Source of the DNA: Drouetiella hepatica Uher 2000/2452
Lineage (GTDB): Bacteria; Cyanobacteriota; Cyanobacteriia; Elainellales; Elainellaceae
Assembly: GCA_019359505.1 (NCBI GenBank)
Contig: JAHHHD010000012.1
Location: 62,001 to 126,000 of the forward strand
Direction: 5' to 3'
Length of the DNA: 64,000 nucleotides
The number at the start of each line of letters is the position of its first letter. Within the stretch, counting starts at the first letter, position 1. Of this stretch, positions 1 through 8,187 are shown one piece after another. The notes beneath the pieces are model-generated. The model was not told where the DNA came from. It saw only the letters and a list, made by a program, of their open reading frames with translations, and did no database searches. Made by a program: the position numbers and the translations under genes.

Positions 1-792
1 GGCGATCGTTGCTCCGGCAAACCGATAGTTCATGACCCCATCGAACTGTGTACCATCCAGCCATTTGCGGGCATCGCGCCAAATTTCACCCACAATATAG
101 GCGTTGGGATTAATTGCCTTGACGCGATCGCGGAACTCTTGCCAAAATCCCGGCTCGTCAATGCAGAAAGGCACGTCTAGCCGCCAGCCATCGATCCCGA
201 CTCGTATCCAGTGTTCTGCCACTCGCATGATGTATTCACGCACCGCCGGATTGGTGTGGTTAAGTTCGGGCAGGGCGCGGTTGTCAAACCAGCCTTTGTA
301 GTTGGCAGGGCGATCGCCATCGTACGCCGACAAAGGCCATGCCTCAATCTTGAACCAGTCTAGCCAAGGCGAGTAAGAGCCATTCTCCAAAATGTCGTTA
401 AAGAAGAAAAAGCCGCGCCCCACGTGATTAAAAACGCCGTCCAGAACTACCTTCATGCCTCGCCCATGGGCAGCTTCCAGCAGTCGATAGAGCGACTCGT
501 TGCCGCCCAGCAACGGATCAACCTGATAGTAGTCGTGGGTGTGGTAGCGGTGGTTGCAGGTTGCCTGAAAAATCGGCGTGAAATAGACGGCAGTAAATCC
601 CAAGTCCTGAATGTAGTCGAGCTGCTCAATCACCCCCCAGAGGTCTCCACCCTTATAGCCTTGCAGCGTTGGAGGTGCGTCCCAACCTTCCAAGAGGATA
701 CCTGTTGACGGCGATCGGCTTTTGGCAAAGCGATCGAGGAAAATTTGGTAGAAAACAGCCTGTTTGACCCAGTCTGGCGTGTGAATCGGCAT
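1..792 (-). CDS. GH13 alpha-amylase family glycosidase, partial (3' end outside window)
   Basis: The reading frame starts with ATG at 792 and stays open to the window edge, giving the first 264 residues. The GH13 catalytic blocks are visible. Region I is DGVFNH at residues 118-123. Region II is GWRLDVP, with the nucleophile Asp at 206. Region III is GEIW, with the acid/base Glu at 236. The N terminus ([10 protein letters not shown]) is typical of the neopullulanase/cyclomaltodextrinase branch, which hydrolyses alpha-1,4 and sometimes alpha-1,6 glucans in the cytoplasm. No signal peptide is visible. The third catalytic Asp (region IV) and the C-terminal beta domain lie outside the window. The family assignment is firm; the exact substrate is not. 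Confidence 0.93.
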   Translation of the reverse strand, partial: MPIHTPDWVKQAVFYQIFLDRFAKSRSPSTGILLEGWDAPPTLQGYKGGDLWGVIEQLDYIQDLGFTAVYFTPIFQATCNHRYHTHDYYQVDPLLGGNESLYRLLEAAHGRGMKVVLDGVFNHVGRGFFFFNDILENGSYSPWLDWFKIEAWPLSAYDGDRPANYKGWFDNRALPELNHTNPAVREYIMRVAEHWIRVGIDGWRLDVPFCIDEPGFWQEFRDRVKAINPNAYIVGEIWRDARKWLDGTQFDGVMNYRFAGATIA

Positions 793-918
793 GGCTCTGG
801 CTTAGGGTTACGCAGAGAATTGTAACGCTGAACGTATGAGCGTAACGGATTCTGTGGCAGATGTCGTATATTGGCGTTCCTTTAAAGGGCGATCGTCAGC
901 CAATCGAGATAAATAGGC

Positions 919-2322
919 TTACGGCTGGCTCTCGTCATCAGGCTGAGCGGGAGCGTCGGGCTGATGGGGAGCGCTAGGCTGAGCGGGAGCTGTCTCTTGC
1001 CGACTCAGTTCATCCCAAGTCATCCAGGTCAAAGCAGAGGCATTTTGGTCTTGACTAGAGGCTGCCTTGACTGGATTGATTTTGACCTGATCCCAACTTG
1101 TCCAGTAGAGAGCAGGAGTATTTGCAGCAGGGGCTTGAACGGGTTCTGCCTGAACAGACTCTGCTTGACGAGACTCTGTGACCAGTTCTTCAAATTCTGG
1201 TTCAGTCCCTAATTCTTCAAATTCCGGTTCAGTCTCTAGTTCCTCGAATTCTGGCTCCTGAGGCTGTTCGCTGACTGATTGCACAGCCAAAGACGATGAC
1301 GATTCAGCCAGAGACTGCGATTCTGACAATACGCGATCGCGAGTAGTGCCCAACGCATCCAGAATTAGCTCTAATTCCTCGTAGGTAATGTTCCTCAAAT
1401 GGGTCAAGCGCTGTATCAAGATCTGCCGCAATGTTTCCCGATCGTAGGGTGCAAGCCGCTGACTCAAGGTTTGATAGTCAACAGTTTCATCTGCCAAAAT
1501 TGACTTGAAATCGGGCAGAATGTCGTCGAAAAACAGCTGTTCTTTAGGAGTTGAAATGAGATAAGTTTCAATCTGCTGTCTGAGATCCAGGGCAATATGA
1601 TGTTCTTCTGCCTCGCGTGCAGCCGACACAACCTCCCAACGAATGGCTTCTAGGCGATCGGCGATGGCTTGAACAGCATCTTGGGTAAACACTCCCCGCG
1701 AGCTTAATCGCTCCACAAAGTAAGCACGATCGATTTGCGATAGCGCCATTTCATTCTCACTAGCTTCTGGTTCACTAGCTTCTGGCGCATTCACTTCTGA
1801 CCTGAGCAAAATTTCGCGGAAATCTTTGTCGATCGCCTCTGGAGTCATCTGCCAGGAGTAGGTTTTTAGCAAATAGTTTTCGACAGCGGCACGGAGCGAG
1901 TTAGACAGTCCGGTTTCTTGAGTTTCTTCCATAGTTGAATACATCGATCGTACTAGATCGTCAGCCGCAAAGGGATTAAGTTGCTGTTCGCTTGTTTCCT
2001 CCGGTTCTGTAGAAATCTCTGGCTGCGTTTCCTCTGCCTCCGACAGCGATATTATCTGAGATTCTTCGATCGTCATAGGTTCCTCGGTTGCTACCGCTGG
2101 TTGTGTGGCTTCTTCCGTATCAGCAGACGCTGCTTCTGAAGTTAAAACTTCTCCAAGTGGCTGCACTAATGCCTGTCTTTGCCGCCACCCTTGCAATAGT
2201 CCAATCAGCACCATTAGCACTAATCCAATCAGTATGATTGGCAACAGCAACCCCCAAACATCATTGACCATAAATTGAACCAGAAATGCAGACATAAAAA
2301 CTGCAATAATTGAAGCTGTCAA
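919..2322 (-). CDS. Membrane-anchored acidic repeat protein, cyanobacterial, function unknown
   Basis: A 467-residue protein. Residues 1-42 are strongly hydrophobic and probably form one or two membrane segments. A long Glu-rich stretch follows, then a helical region at about 130-330 with repeated short alpha-helical units (VENYLLKTY, IETYLISTP, IRQILIQRL-like). Such units occur in large cyanobacterial hypothetical proteins. The C-terminal part is low in complexity: EPEFEELxT repeats three times with a 27-base period at about 1190-1260. The motif ALYWTSWDQ recurs later as ALTWMTWDE. The tail is Ala/Pro/Gln-rich. No enzyme motif is visible. It is probably an envelope-anchored scaffold or binding protein, but that is inference. 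Confidence 0.8.
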   Translation of the reverse strand: MTASIIAVFMSAFLVQFMVNDVWGLLLPIILIGLVLMVLIGLLQGWRQRQALVQPLGEVLTSEAASADTEEATQPAVATEEPMTIEESQIISLSEAEETQPEISTEPEETSEQQLNPFAADDLVRSMYSTMEETQETGLSNSLRAAVENYLLKTYSWQMTPEAIDKDFREILLRSEVNAPEASEPEASENEMALSQIDRAYFVERLSSRGVFTQDAVQAIADRLEAIRWEVVSAAREAEEHHIALDLRQQIETYLISTPKEQLFFDDILPDFKSILADETVDYQTLSQRLAPYDRETLRQILIQRLTHLRNITYEELELILDALGTTRDRVLSESQSLAESSSSLAVQSVSEQPQEPEFEELETEPEFEELGTEPEFEELVTESRQAESVQAEPVQAPAANTPALYWTSWDQVKINPVKAASSQDQNASALTWMTWDELSRQETAPAQPSAPHQPDAPAQPDDESQP

Positions 2323-2420
2323 ACTGGCATTCTCAAGCTGAAACCATATGAGGCAGATTAAGAACGCCTGTAGAGAAAAATTATTTATGAAGTCAAAATA
2401 CTGACCTGCTTCACATCTCA

Positions 2421-2595
2421 GAGGATGTTTGAAAAGCGCCGATTGCTACCCGAACAGCCCCCCAAACTCCCCAGTTCTGGGGGACTTTGAACAAAAATTG
2501 GTTACATGCTTCGCACAAGCAAGCGAACGAAAGTTCCCCAGACTTTGAGGGTTGGGGGGCGATAGCAAAACATTTGATACTCTTTAAACATCCTC
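2421..2595. repeat. MITE-like element with GAGGATGTTT terminal inverted repeats
   Basis: The left end reads GAGGATGTTTGAAAAG. The right end, read on the other strand, is GAGGATGTTTAAAGAG. Just inside, an imperfect inverted pair carries C-rich tracts and the words CCCCAGTTCTGGGGGACTTT and its degenerate complement. The element is about 175 bp and carries no ORF, so it is a non-autonomous element. It occupies most of the gap between the genes at 2322 and 2797. A diverged half copy lies at 4630-4701. Confidence 0.7.
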
Positions 2596-2796
2596 TTACA
2601 CTCAGCGGCTAGAGCAACAATTTTGATATCTCAAACATCCTACACGCTTCATTAAAATGAGACCCTACCAAAGAATGGCAGGGTCGCTAGTTGGCTCACG
2701 ATACTCGCTGCTTCTCGGCTAGATTTGGAGCTTAATCTGACCTAGATATCACCATGACGCATGACAGGAAAACAGCTTTAACCTATGCCAACTGTG

Positions 2797-3153
2797 CTAA
2801 ATTTGCACGGCGGTTAGAGTTATTTCAGTCTCACGATCGCTCAAGTAAACACCGCTAAGACGAGTATCAAAGAAGAAGGCGCAAAGAGTTGATGCCTCTA
2901 AAACATTTAGGGTGAGCGTGTCATCATAACCGTTGAGAGACGACCAAGTTGTCTGCGCTTCAACATTGGTCTTCTGGTTGATTACCTTACCTCCGTAAAT
3001 CCAGAGCAGTACTATCGGTTCTCCCTCTTCATCAGAGTTTGTTCCAGAACTAAATATACCGCTCTCAATTCTAATGATGTAAGTTCCAGGCTCTAGGATC
3101 ATGGAGACAGAAACTTCGTCTTGAAGCTCTTTCATCGCTTCAGGCTCAAGCAA
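2797..3153 (-). CDS. Conserved-looking beta-rich domain protein; possibly the -1 frameshift extension of the gene upstream
   Basis: If it is a separate gene, the first usable start is TTG at 3153 (118 residues), with no convincing Shine-Dalgarno. The protein looks beta-rich (EPGTYIIRIESG, GEPIVLLWIYGGKVINQ, WSSLNGYDDTLTLNV), like a small sandwich domain. I do not recognise the family. The frame is open upstream without a stop to about 3322, which overlaps the end of the preceding small gene. That gene ends just after a run of eight A on this strand (3273-3280). A -1 shift there would join the two into one protein with a linker of about 40 residues. Whether the domain is made from TTG, by frameshift, or not at all cannot be settled from sequence. 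Confidence 0.55.
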   Translation of the reverse strand: MLEPEAMKELQDEVSVSMILEPGTYIIRIESGIFSSGTNSDEEGEPIVLLWIYGGKVINQKTNVEAQTTWSSLNGYDDTLTLNVLEASTLCAFFFDTRLSGVYLSDRETEITLTAVQI

Positions 3154-3254
3154 GTAGCAGTTTCTCTTGCTATGTACCCTTAGATCAGCGATCGCACATT
3201 CCCCAGCCCTTTGCGCTTCTAAAATAGAGTCACTCTGCCCATCTAGTGAGCTAT

Positions 3255-3542
3255 CTAGTAAGCAGTCTCGGCTTTTTTTTCCGGTTCGTAAACTGGAGCC
3301 GTAGATGGAGCTACAGATGATTCACCCCTAGATGACGTGCTTACAACAGGGCAAGCTGGACCTGCATCCACTTCTTCGACCTTTCTCACCCGACGAATCA
3401 GAAGAACCTCTTCTTCACGACGAACGATGGTGCGAACAGGCGCAACGCAAACGATGTCGCGGTTACGATCGCGATCGAAGCTATCAAAGCTCAAGGCTTC
3501 AATATCAACAGGAATGATTGAACCATCAGACTTGTTATACAT
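3255..3542 (-). CDS. Tandem small peptide gene, copy C (extended, frameshift candidate)
   Basis: Third and last transcribed copy of a tandem family, 95 residues. The first 63 or so residues match copies A and B almost exactly (start MYNKSDGSIIPVDIEALSFD; then DIVCVAPVRT, REEEVLLIRRVRKVEEVDAG and PACP). Where the other copies end in PIIRSN, this one continues with a Ser/Pro/Glu-rich tail ending EPEKKAETAY. The codons GAA AAA AAA GCC contain an A8 run (3273-3280), so A_AAA_AAA is a perfect -1 slippery heptamer. The -1 frame leads without a stop into the domain encoded at 2797-3153. The start has AGAAG upstream instead of the AGGAG of copies A and B. Confidence 0.7.
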   Translation of the reverse strand: MYNKSDGSIIPVDIEALSFDSFDRDRNRDIVCVAPVRTIVRREEEVLLIRRVRKVEEVDAGPACPVVSTSSRGESSVAPSTAPVYEPEKKAETAY

Positions 3543-3571
3543 GATGCTTCTGGAAATTGGAATCTAGGACT

Positions 3572-3784
3572 CTAGTTAGAACGGATGATGGGGCAAGCTG
3601 GACCTGCATCCACTTCTTCAACCTTTCTCACGCGACGAATCAAAAGCACTTCTTCTTCACGACGAACGATGGTGCGAACGGGCGCAACGCAAACGATGTC
3701 GCGGTTGCGATCGCGCTCAAAGCTGTCGAAGCTCAGTGCATCGATGTCAACAGGAATGATTGAACCGTTGGTTTGGTTGTACAT
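3572..3784 (-). CDS. Tandem small peptide gene, copy B
   Basis: A 70-residue product nearly identical to copy A. It has an acidic/hydrophobic N-terminal half (IIPVDIDALSFDSFERDR), the block DIVCVAPVRT, a charged helix REEEVLLIRRVRKVEEVDAG and a Cys-containing end GPACPIIRSN. The start ATG at 3784 is preceded by AGGAG at a good distance (CTAGGAGCACC). The duplicated unit includes the flanking DNA, such as the word CTAGTTAGA near the 3' end. I do not recognise the family; it has no signal peptide and no membrane segment. Confidence 0.75.
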   Translation of the reverse strand: MYNQTNGSIIPVDIDALSFDSFERDRNRDIVCVAPVRTIVRREEEVLLIRRVRKVEEVDAGPACPIIRSN

Positions 3785-3858
3785 GGTGCTCCTAGGGATT
3801 GTAATCTGGAAGGTTTTAATCTGGATAGCGATACTTTGAGCGATTGAAACTCAAGACT

Positions 3859-4071
3859 CTAGTTAGAGCGGATGATGGGGCAAGCTGGACCTGCATCCAC
3901 TTCTTCAACCTTTCTCACGCGACGAATCAAAAGCACTTCTTCTTCACGACGAACGATGGTGCGAACGGGCGCAACGCAAACGATGTCGCGGTTGCGATCG
4001 CGATCGAAACTGTCAAAGCTCAGTGCTTCGATATCAACAGGAATGATTGAACCGTTGGCTTGGTTGTACAT
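3859..4071 (-). CDS. Tandem small peptide gene, copy A (first in the array)
   Basis: A 70-residue product and the first copy transcribed. The start at 4071 (MYNQANG) is chosen because AGGAG sits 6 bases upstream and the other copies start at the same residue; an in-frame ATG exists at 4095 but adds only unconserved residues. The three copies lie head to tail (starts 287 and 242 bases apart) with high DNA identity, which points to recent tandem duplication. The two Cys (VCVAP and PACP) are kept in all copies. Function unknown. Confidence 0.75.
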   Translation of the reverse strand: MYNQANGSIIPVDIEALSFDSFDRDRNRDIVCVAPVRTIVRREEEVLLIRRVRKVEEVDAGPACPIIRSN

Positions 4072-4454
4072 AGCGCTCCTAGGGGTTGAATTCAAATCTT
4101 GGAGTGGGTTGACTTAACCTTCTAAAAGAATAGCGTCTTACAAGTTTTTTGTGAAGTAATAAGAGCTATATTTCGCATTGGCATTTGTTATATTAATCAA
4201 CTAATTTATTAGAGATTATTAAACTTGATTGACCTCTACATATAGCGTGAGTCTGCTGAATTCATTAAGTAAATCTCTACTGATATAAAACCGTAATCCT
4301 GAAGGTAGATGCAATTGTTTGGTAGCGCACAATTTTAGTCTTTATCTATATATAAGTTCTACTTCTACTTAAGCTTAAATATAGCTAAGTTGAGTTTGTA
4401 ATGCCTTGATCTAAAAGGGAAAAAACCGGATTCATTGAGCTTGATTTAACCCAC

Positions 4455-4497
4455 AAAAAAGCCAGACTTGTCTAGTTTTACCAAGACTCGTCTGACT
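4455..4497 (-). terminator. Rho-independent terminator for the SH3b gene
   Basis: On the minus strand, the arm AGTCAGACGAGTCT pairs with AGACAAGTCTGGCT (14 positions, a two-base internal mismatch and one G-U) across a 10-base loop. A run of six T follows directly. It lies about 250 bases beyond the stop codon of the gene ending at 4748. Confidence 0.75.
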
Positions 4498-4629
4498 GTT
4501 GTTTAGCGTCGGTATGCTAACGCTTTTGAGGGCTGCTTTGAGTAGTTTCTAGAGAAAATAAAGCAGCAAATAAGCTTCTTTTTAACCTCCGCGATCGCAT
4601 CTTCTAGAAATAAGCAAAGAGTTTAAATT

Positions 4630-4701
4630 GCTGTCAAAGTTCTCCAGAATTAGGGGGTTTAGGAGGCTGTTCGGGCAGCAGTTGCCACTTCTCAAACGTC
4701 C
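4630..4701 (-). repeat. Diverged half copy of the GAGGATGTTT MITE
   Basis: Read on the minus strand, this stretch follows the left half of the element at 2421-2595: GGACGTTTGAGAAG, then CCCGAACAGCC, a C-rich tract, and TTCTGGAGAACTTTGA. The second half is absent. It lies between the stop codon of the gene at 4748 and its terminator at 4455-4497. Confidence 0.55.
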
Positions 4702-4747
4702 GCTTAGTTGAAAATGCCCAAGGGGGCATCTTTGACCTAATGGGAGA

Positions 4748-5377
4748 CTACCGAGTAACGTAGGAACCCACATCTAGCAGTCGAGCAGGAACCCATCCGC
4801 CATCTGCTAGTTCTGCCCAATTATCGCTGCGGCGACCTGACAATGTGACGCGCTGTCCATCATAGAGAACACCCGTTACGGAGTGACTTGCATCGGGACC
4901 TGAATGAATGCTGAGAGATTTGCCATCATTTTTGACCAATGCCTCAGAGCGTTCCTGATGAGTTGGGTAAAGATTGCGATCGCGGTTTTTAGTCCATGCC
5001 AACAGCAAGGGTAAACCGATGATCGGCAGCAACAGCCACCAAAGACTAGATAGGTTGGGAGCCGCTACAGAAGCTGCCGCTGTATCATCGCCAATCATGG
5101 CACCTGCTGACGCTGAATACCCACAGGTTAGCTTGTAGGCTTGCCCCGCGCGATCGAGGTTTAACACCACATTAGCGCCGTCTGTGCCAGCCTTAGACTC
5201 TACTGAAACGACATCTCTTACCTGAAATCCTTTTGACTCTGCTGAACGCGTACAGGCTTCTGTTGCAGCAGCAGCTAAGTCAGCAGATACGGTTTGTGCG
5301 TAAGCAGATGAAATGGGAAGCACCAAAGATAGTAACAGTACAGTGGATGGAACAATTGATAAATTCAGACGTTTCAT
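4748..5377 (-). CDS. Secreted/membrane protein with C-terminal SH3b-like domain
   Basis: A 209-residue protein from ATG at 5377 (MKRLNLSIV). This start is chosen because it opens a clean signal peptide ending ISSAYA and has AAGGGTGA upstream; the same frame is open back to 5491 without a better start. The mature part contains two Cys (TEACTRS and LTCGYS). A membrane segment follows (LWWLLLPIIGLPLLLAW), then a Ser/Thr-rich linker. A bacterial SH3-like domain forms the C terminus (SIHSGPDASHSVTGVLYDGQ, DNWAELADGGWVPARLL), the fold commonly used to bind cell-wall peptide or glycan. An envelope-anchored sensor or wall-binding protein is plausible; the precise role is unknown. Confidence 0.8.
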   Translation of the reverse strand: MKRLNLSIVPSTVLLLSLVLPISSAYAQTVSADLAAAATEACTRSAESKGFQVRDVVSVESKAGTDGANVVLNLDRAGQAYKLTCGYSASAGAMIGDDTAAASVAAPNLSSLWWLLLPIIGLPLLLAWTKNRDRNLYPTHQERSEALVKNDGKSLSIHSGPDASHSVTGVLYDGQRVTLSGRRSDNWAELADGGWVPARLLDVGSYVTR

Positions 5378-6192
5378 GGTTCTAATCACCCTTTTAGTGA
5401 GTAAGTGATAAAGTATTGTCCATAGAGAAAAGCACCCGGCTATCGGATAAGCATTTCTTGCCCTCATGTCGAAAGACTCGCGTTTGTTCAACCAGAGTAA
5501 GGAGTAATCTACCCTAGAGAAACGCCCAGCGAATTAACATTTTTTTGCGCATGTTTCTGCCAACACCGCTTTCTATACTTGCCTTACCAATAAAACCCTC
5601 TGAGGCTTTCCTGCACTGGTTTTGAGCAGATATGAAAATTCCGATCTCATAGTCTCAAGCAGAGCTAGCTAATCAGTAGCCAGCCAATCAAAAGGGGACA
5701 TTAACTTTTGATTTGGGTCACTTGTCTACCCATACTGATGAAGATAAAGCAGGAAAATAACAAACTAATATGGGGTAGTGGTATTTGGGTAAGGATTTTT
5801 TGTTGCATGGGCTTTGCCCATGCAACAAAAAATCCTTACCCCTCAAGGACTACCTAAATATGTAAACTGGCGATCTTTTGAGGAAGCCACTGATTTACGT
5901 TTCTAAGTTTGAATTTCTGCGATCTGTAGAGAATCTGTTTCCATCATCACAATTAACGTAAATTTAATATCTATTTGCTTTTCAGAAGCATTCTGTGTTT
6001 TTGGCGATCGCTCCACCCAAAAGTACAAGCCGTCTCAATGCTCTGTACTTAATTTTTCATGAGAGTGTTGCCTCGATACAAATCTCATGGGTTTGACTCA
6101 ACAGAATTGCGTAACCCTACTAGACTTGGTAATCTCCTAAGTAGATATCAGTGTCAAAGCGTCTAGTTGGTTGCAGGTTACAGAGACTTACC
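5378..6192. other. Divergent intergenic region between the SH3b gene and the regulator gene
   Basis: About 815 bases without a gene. It must hold the promoters of both divergent genes; no box is clear enough to name. The only strong structure is the perfect hairpin at 5787-5841. Confidence 0.6.
5787..5841. repeat. Perfect long-stem hairpin element (26-bp arms)
   Basis: The arm begins GGGTAAGGATTTTTTG, ends TGCATGGGC and is followed by loop TTT. The exact 26-base complement then returns to CCTTACCC. The layout is an outer GGG end, an AT-rich middle with a T run, and a GGGC core next to a tiny loop. The same layout recurs in other intergenic hairpins of this window with different stem sequences. 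It is not next to a stop codon, so a simple terminator is unlikely. Confidence 0.8.
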
Positions 6193-8187
6193 ATGAAAAT
6201 TTTGCTGGTAGAAGACGACAAGCCCACAGCCGCTCTATTGGCAGAGGCGCTCACCGCTCACCGCTACACGATCGACCTGGCGACCGATGGTCAGACTGGA
6301 CTTGCTCTGGCGACAGCATGGGACTTTGATCTGATTCTTCTAGATGTGATGATTCCCAAGCTAGATGGACTGGGTCTATGCCGTCAGCTTCGAGCCAAGG
6401 GGTATCAGAAACCTATTCTTTTATTCACGTCAAAGAATTCCACTGCCGACGTGATCAGTGGCTTTAATGCGGGTGCCGATGACTATGTGACTAAGCCTTG
6501 CGAAATCCCTGAATTAATCGTGCGCATTCGGGCTTTACTCCGTCGAGGGGAAACTGCCCTAGCACCCGCTCTATTAACGTGGGGAGATCTGCATCTCAAC
6601 CCAGTTTCGGCAGAAGTTATTTATCAAACTCATACGCTTTCCCTGACCCCCAAGGAATATAGTTTGCTGGAGTTGTTTCTTCGCAACCCTCAGCGGATCT
6701 TCGATCGCGGCGCTATTATTGACCGAATATGGTCTATTGATGACCTGCCTTCAGAGGGTGCCGTGACTAATTTGATCAAAAATTTGCGGCAAAAGCTGCG
6801 GGCAGCAGGAATGACGACGGAGATGCTGGAGACAGTCTATGGCTTGGGCTATCGTCTCAAGACTCCACTGCCCAAGACGGCATCCGGCAACCCGCCAGAG
6901 GGCGAAGCTCTGGGGAGGAGAAGCCAGCAGGGATTAGCATCCGTTAATAAAGTGTTGGATCAGTTCAGAGATTCCTTTATTGAGCGGATTGCTTCCCTGG
7001 AGAGGGTCGAACAGGCGCTGCGGATGAGCCTTAGCCAAAGTCATCCTAGCCAAAGCCACCCTAGCCAAAGCCACCTTAGCCAAGCCTTACGACAGACCGC
7101 CTGCGAAGATGCCCATAAACTGGCGGGAGGGCTGGGTATGTTTGGCTATGAGGAAGGGTCGAGACTGGCACGGGCGATCGAACATTTGTTGATGGGCGAT
7201 CGTCCCCTGACTCCACCCGAAATCGCCAATCTATCCCAACGCGTGATGGATTTGCAGAAAGAACTTGCCCATCCGCCCAAAGCCTTGACTACCCTAACGA
7301 AAGAGCTGCTGCTGCCCATTCAATCTCGCTCGGTGATGGTGGTGAGCCGCGATGTCACCTTTACGGAATCCCTGCAAGCAGAAGCTGTGACTTGGGGATG
7401 TCAACTCGAAAGGGTGCCGCCTGGATCTGCCGTCCAGAAAATTGCGCAAGCTCTTCCTGACCTGATCTTGTTAGATTGTGCGTCAGATCAAGGAGTAGCT
7501 CAAGATTCTGAAGTCTCAGTAGCGCTGTTGGAAACCTTAGCGAACCAGTTTCCAGCCCTTCCGATGGTCATCATAGCGCCAGAAAGCCAGGGCGATCGCC
7601 CCACTCACCTTGATGAAACACAGCCTGGGAAGAGGCGCATTCTGCAAAAACCGATCTCAGTGGCGCAGGTATTTGAAGCCATTACCCAATTGACTGATAC
7701 CCAGTTTACTGAGCGGACTGAGGCTGCTGTGCATCCTGAATCTCTAGATGTTCAAGTAGATGTTCAAGTAGATGTTCGAGACGCCGCCAAGGTGATGATT
7801 GTCGATGATGACTCACTAATGTTGGAGGCTCTGAAGGTGCTGTTGCAGCCGCAAGGGTTTCAAGTTACGGTTCTGGAAGATCCTGGGCAATTCTGGGATG
7901 TGCTGAGGGCGATCGCGCCTGATGTGCTGCTGCTTGATCTAGAAATGCCGATCTTTAGCGGCATAGACTTGTGTCAGGCAATACGCCAAGACTCAACCTG
8001 GAAAGACTTGCCCATCCTGATCGTGACGGCTCATACAGATATTCCTTCTCTGCGTCAGGTGTTTGCGGCTGGAGCGAACGATTTTGTCAGCAAGCCGATT
8101 ATTCGCTCAGAGCTGATTACTCGCGTACTCAACCAGCTCGATCGCGCCTCTGCTGTTCGCTCGTCTCTAATCCCTTCATGCGTATAA
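6193..8187 (+). CDS. Multidomain response regulator: REC-wHTH-HPt-REC(degenerate)-REC
   Basis: A 664-residue protein from ATG 6193 (MKILLVEDDKPTAALL). The GTG at 6151 would add 14 unconserved residues. REC1 (1-118) has phosphoacceptor Asp51, Thr79 and Lys101. An OmpR/PhoB winged helix follows at about 130-225. Next comes an HPt domain carrying EDAHKLAGGLGMFG (phosphoryl His). A second receiver-like domain has lost the usual motif (ILLDCASDQ). A complete C-terminal receiver has MIVDDD, LLLDLEMP and FVSKP. A short SQSHP repeat links the effector and HPt domains. This is a cyanobacterial hybrid DNA-binding regulator with an internal phosphorelay. It overlaps the kinase gene by 10 bases, so the two are probably co-transcribed partners. 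Confidence 0.92.
   Translation: MKILLVEDDKPTAALLAEALTAHRYTIDLATDGQTGLALATAWDFDLILLDVMIPKLDGLGLCRQLRAKGYQKPILLFTSKNSTADVISGFNAGADDYVTKPCEIPELIVRIRALLRRGETALAPALLTWGDLHLNPVSAEVIYQTHTLSLTPKEYSLLELFLRNPQRIFDRGAIIDRIWSIDDLPSEGAVTNLIKNLRQKLRAAGMTTEMLETVYGLGYRLKTPLPKTASGNPPEGEALGRRSQQGLASVNKVLDQFRDSFIERIASLERVEQALRMSLSQSHPSQSHPSQSHLSQALRQTACEDAHKLAGGLGMFGYEEGSRLARAIEHLLMGDRPLTPPEIANLSQRVMDLQKELAHPPKALTTLTKELLLPIQSRSVMVVSRDVTFTESLQAEAVTWGCQLERVPPGSAVQKIAQALPDLILLDCASDQGVAQDSEVSVALLETLANQFPALPMVIIAPESQGDRPTHLDETQPGKRRILQKPISVAQVFEAITQLTDTQFTERTEAAVHPESLDVQVDVQVDVRDAAKVMIVDDDSLMLEALKVLLQPQGFQVTVLEDPGQFWDVLRAIAPDVLLLDLEMPIFSGIDLCQAIRQDSTWKDLPILIVTAHTDIPSLRQVFAAGANDFVSKPIIRSELITRVLNQLDRASAVRSSLIPSCV

Larger units (their letters stand above)
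4072..4747. other. Intergenic region upstream of the small peptide array
   Basis: About 675 bases without a convincing gene. The part nearest copy A (about 4130-4440) is clearly AT-rich and probably holds its promoter and leader, though I cannot name a specific box. The rest holds a terminator for the gene at 4748-5377 and a half copy of a MITE, both listed separately. Confidence 0.6.

Noticed and set aside
4582-4773. A 63-codon ORF upstream of the SH3b gene end
   Set aside because: It covers a MITE remnant and shows no start signal or protein character.
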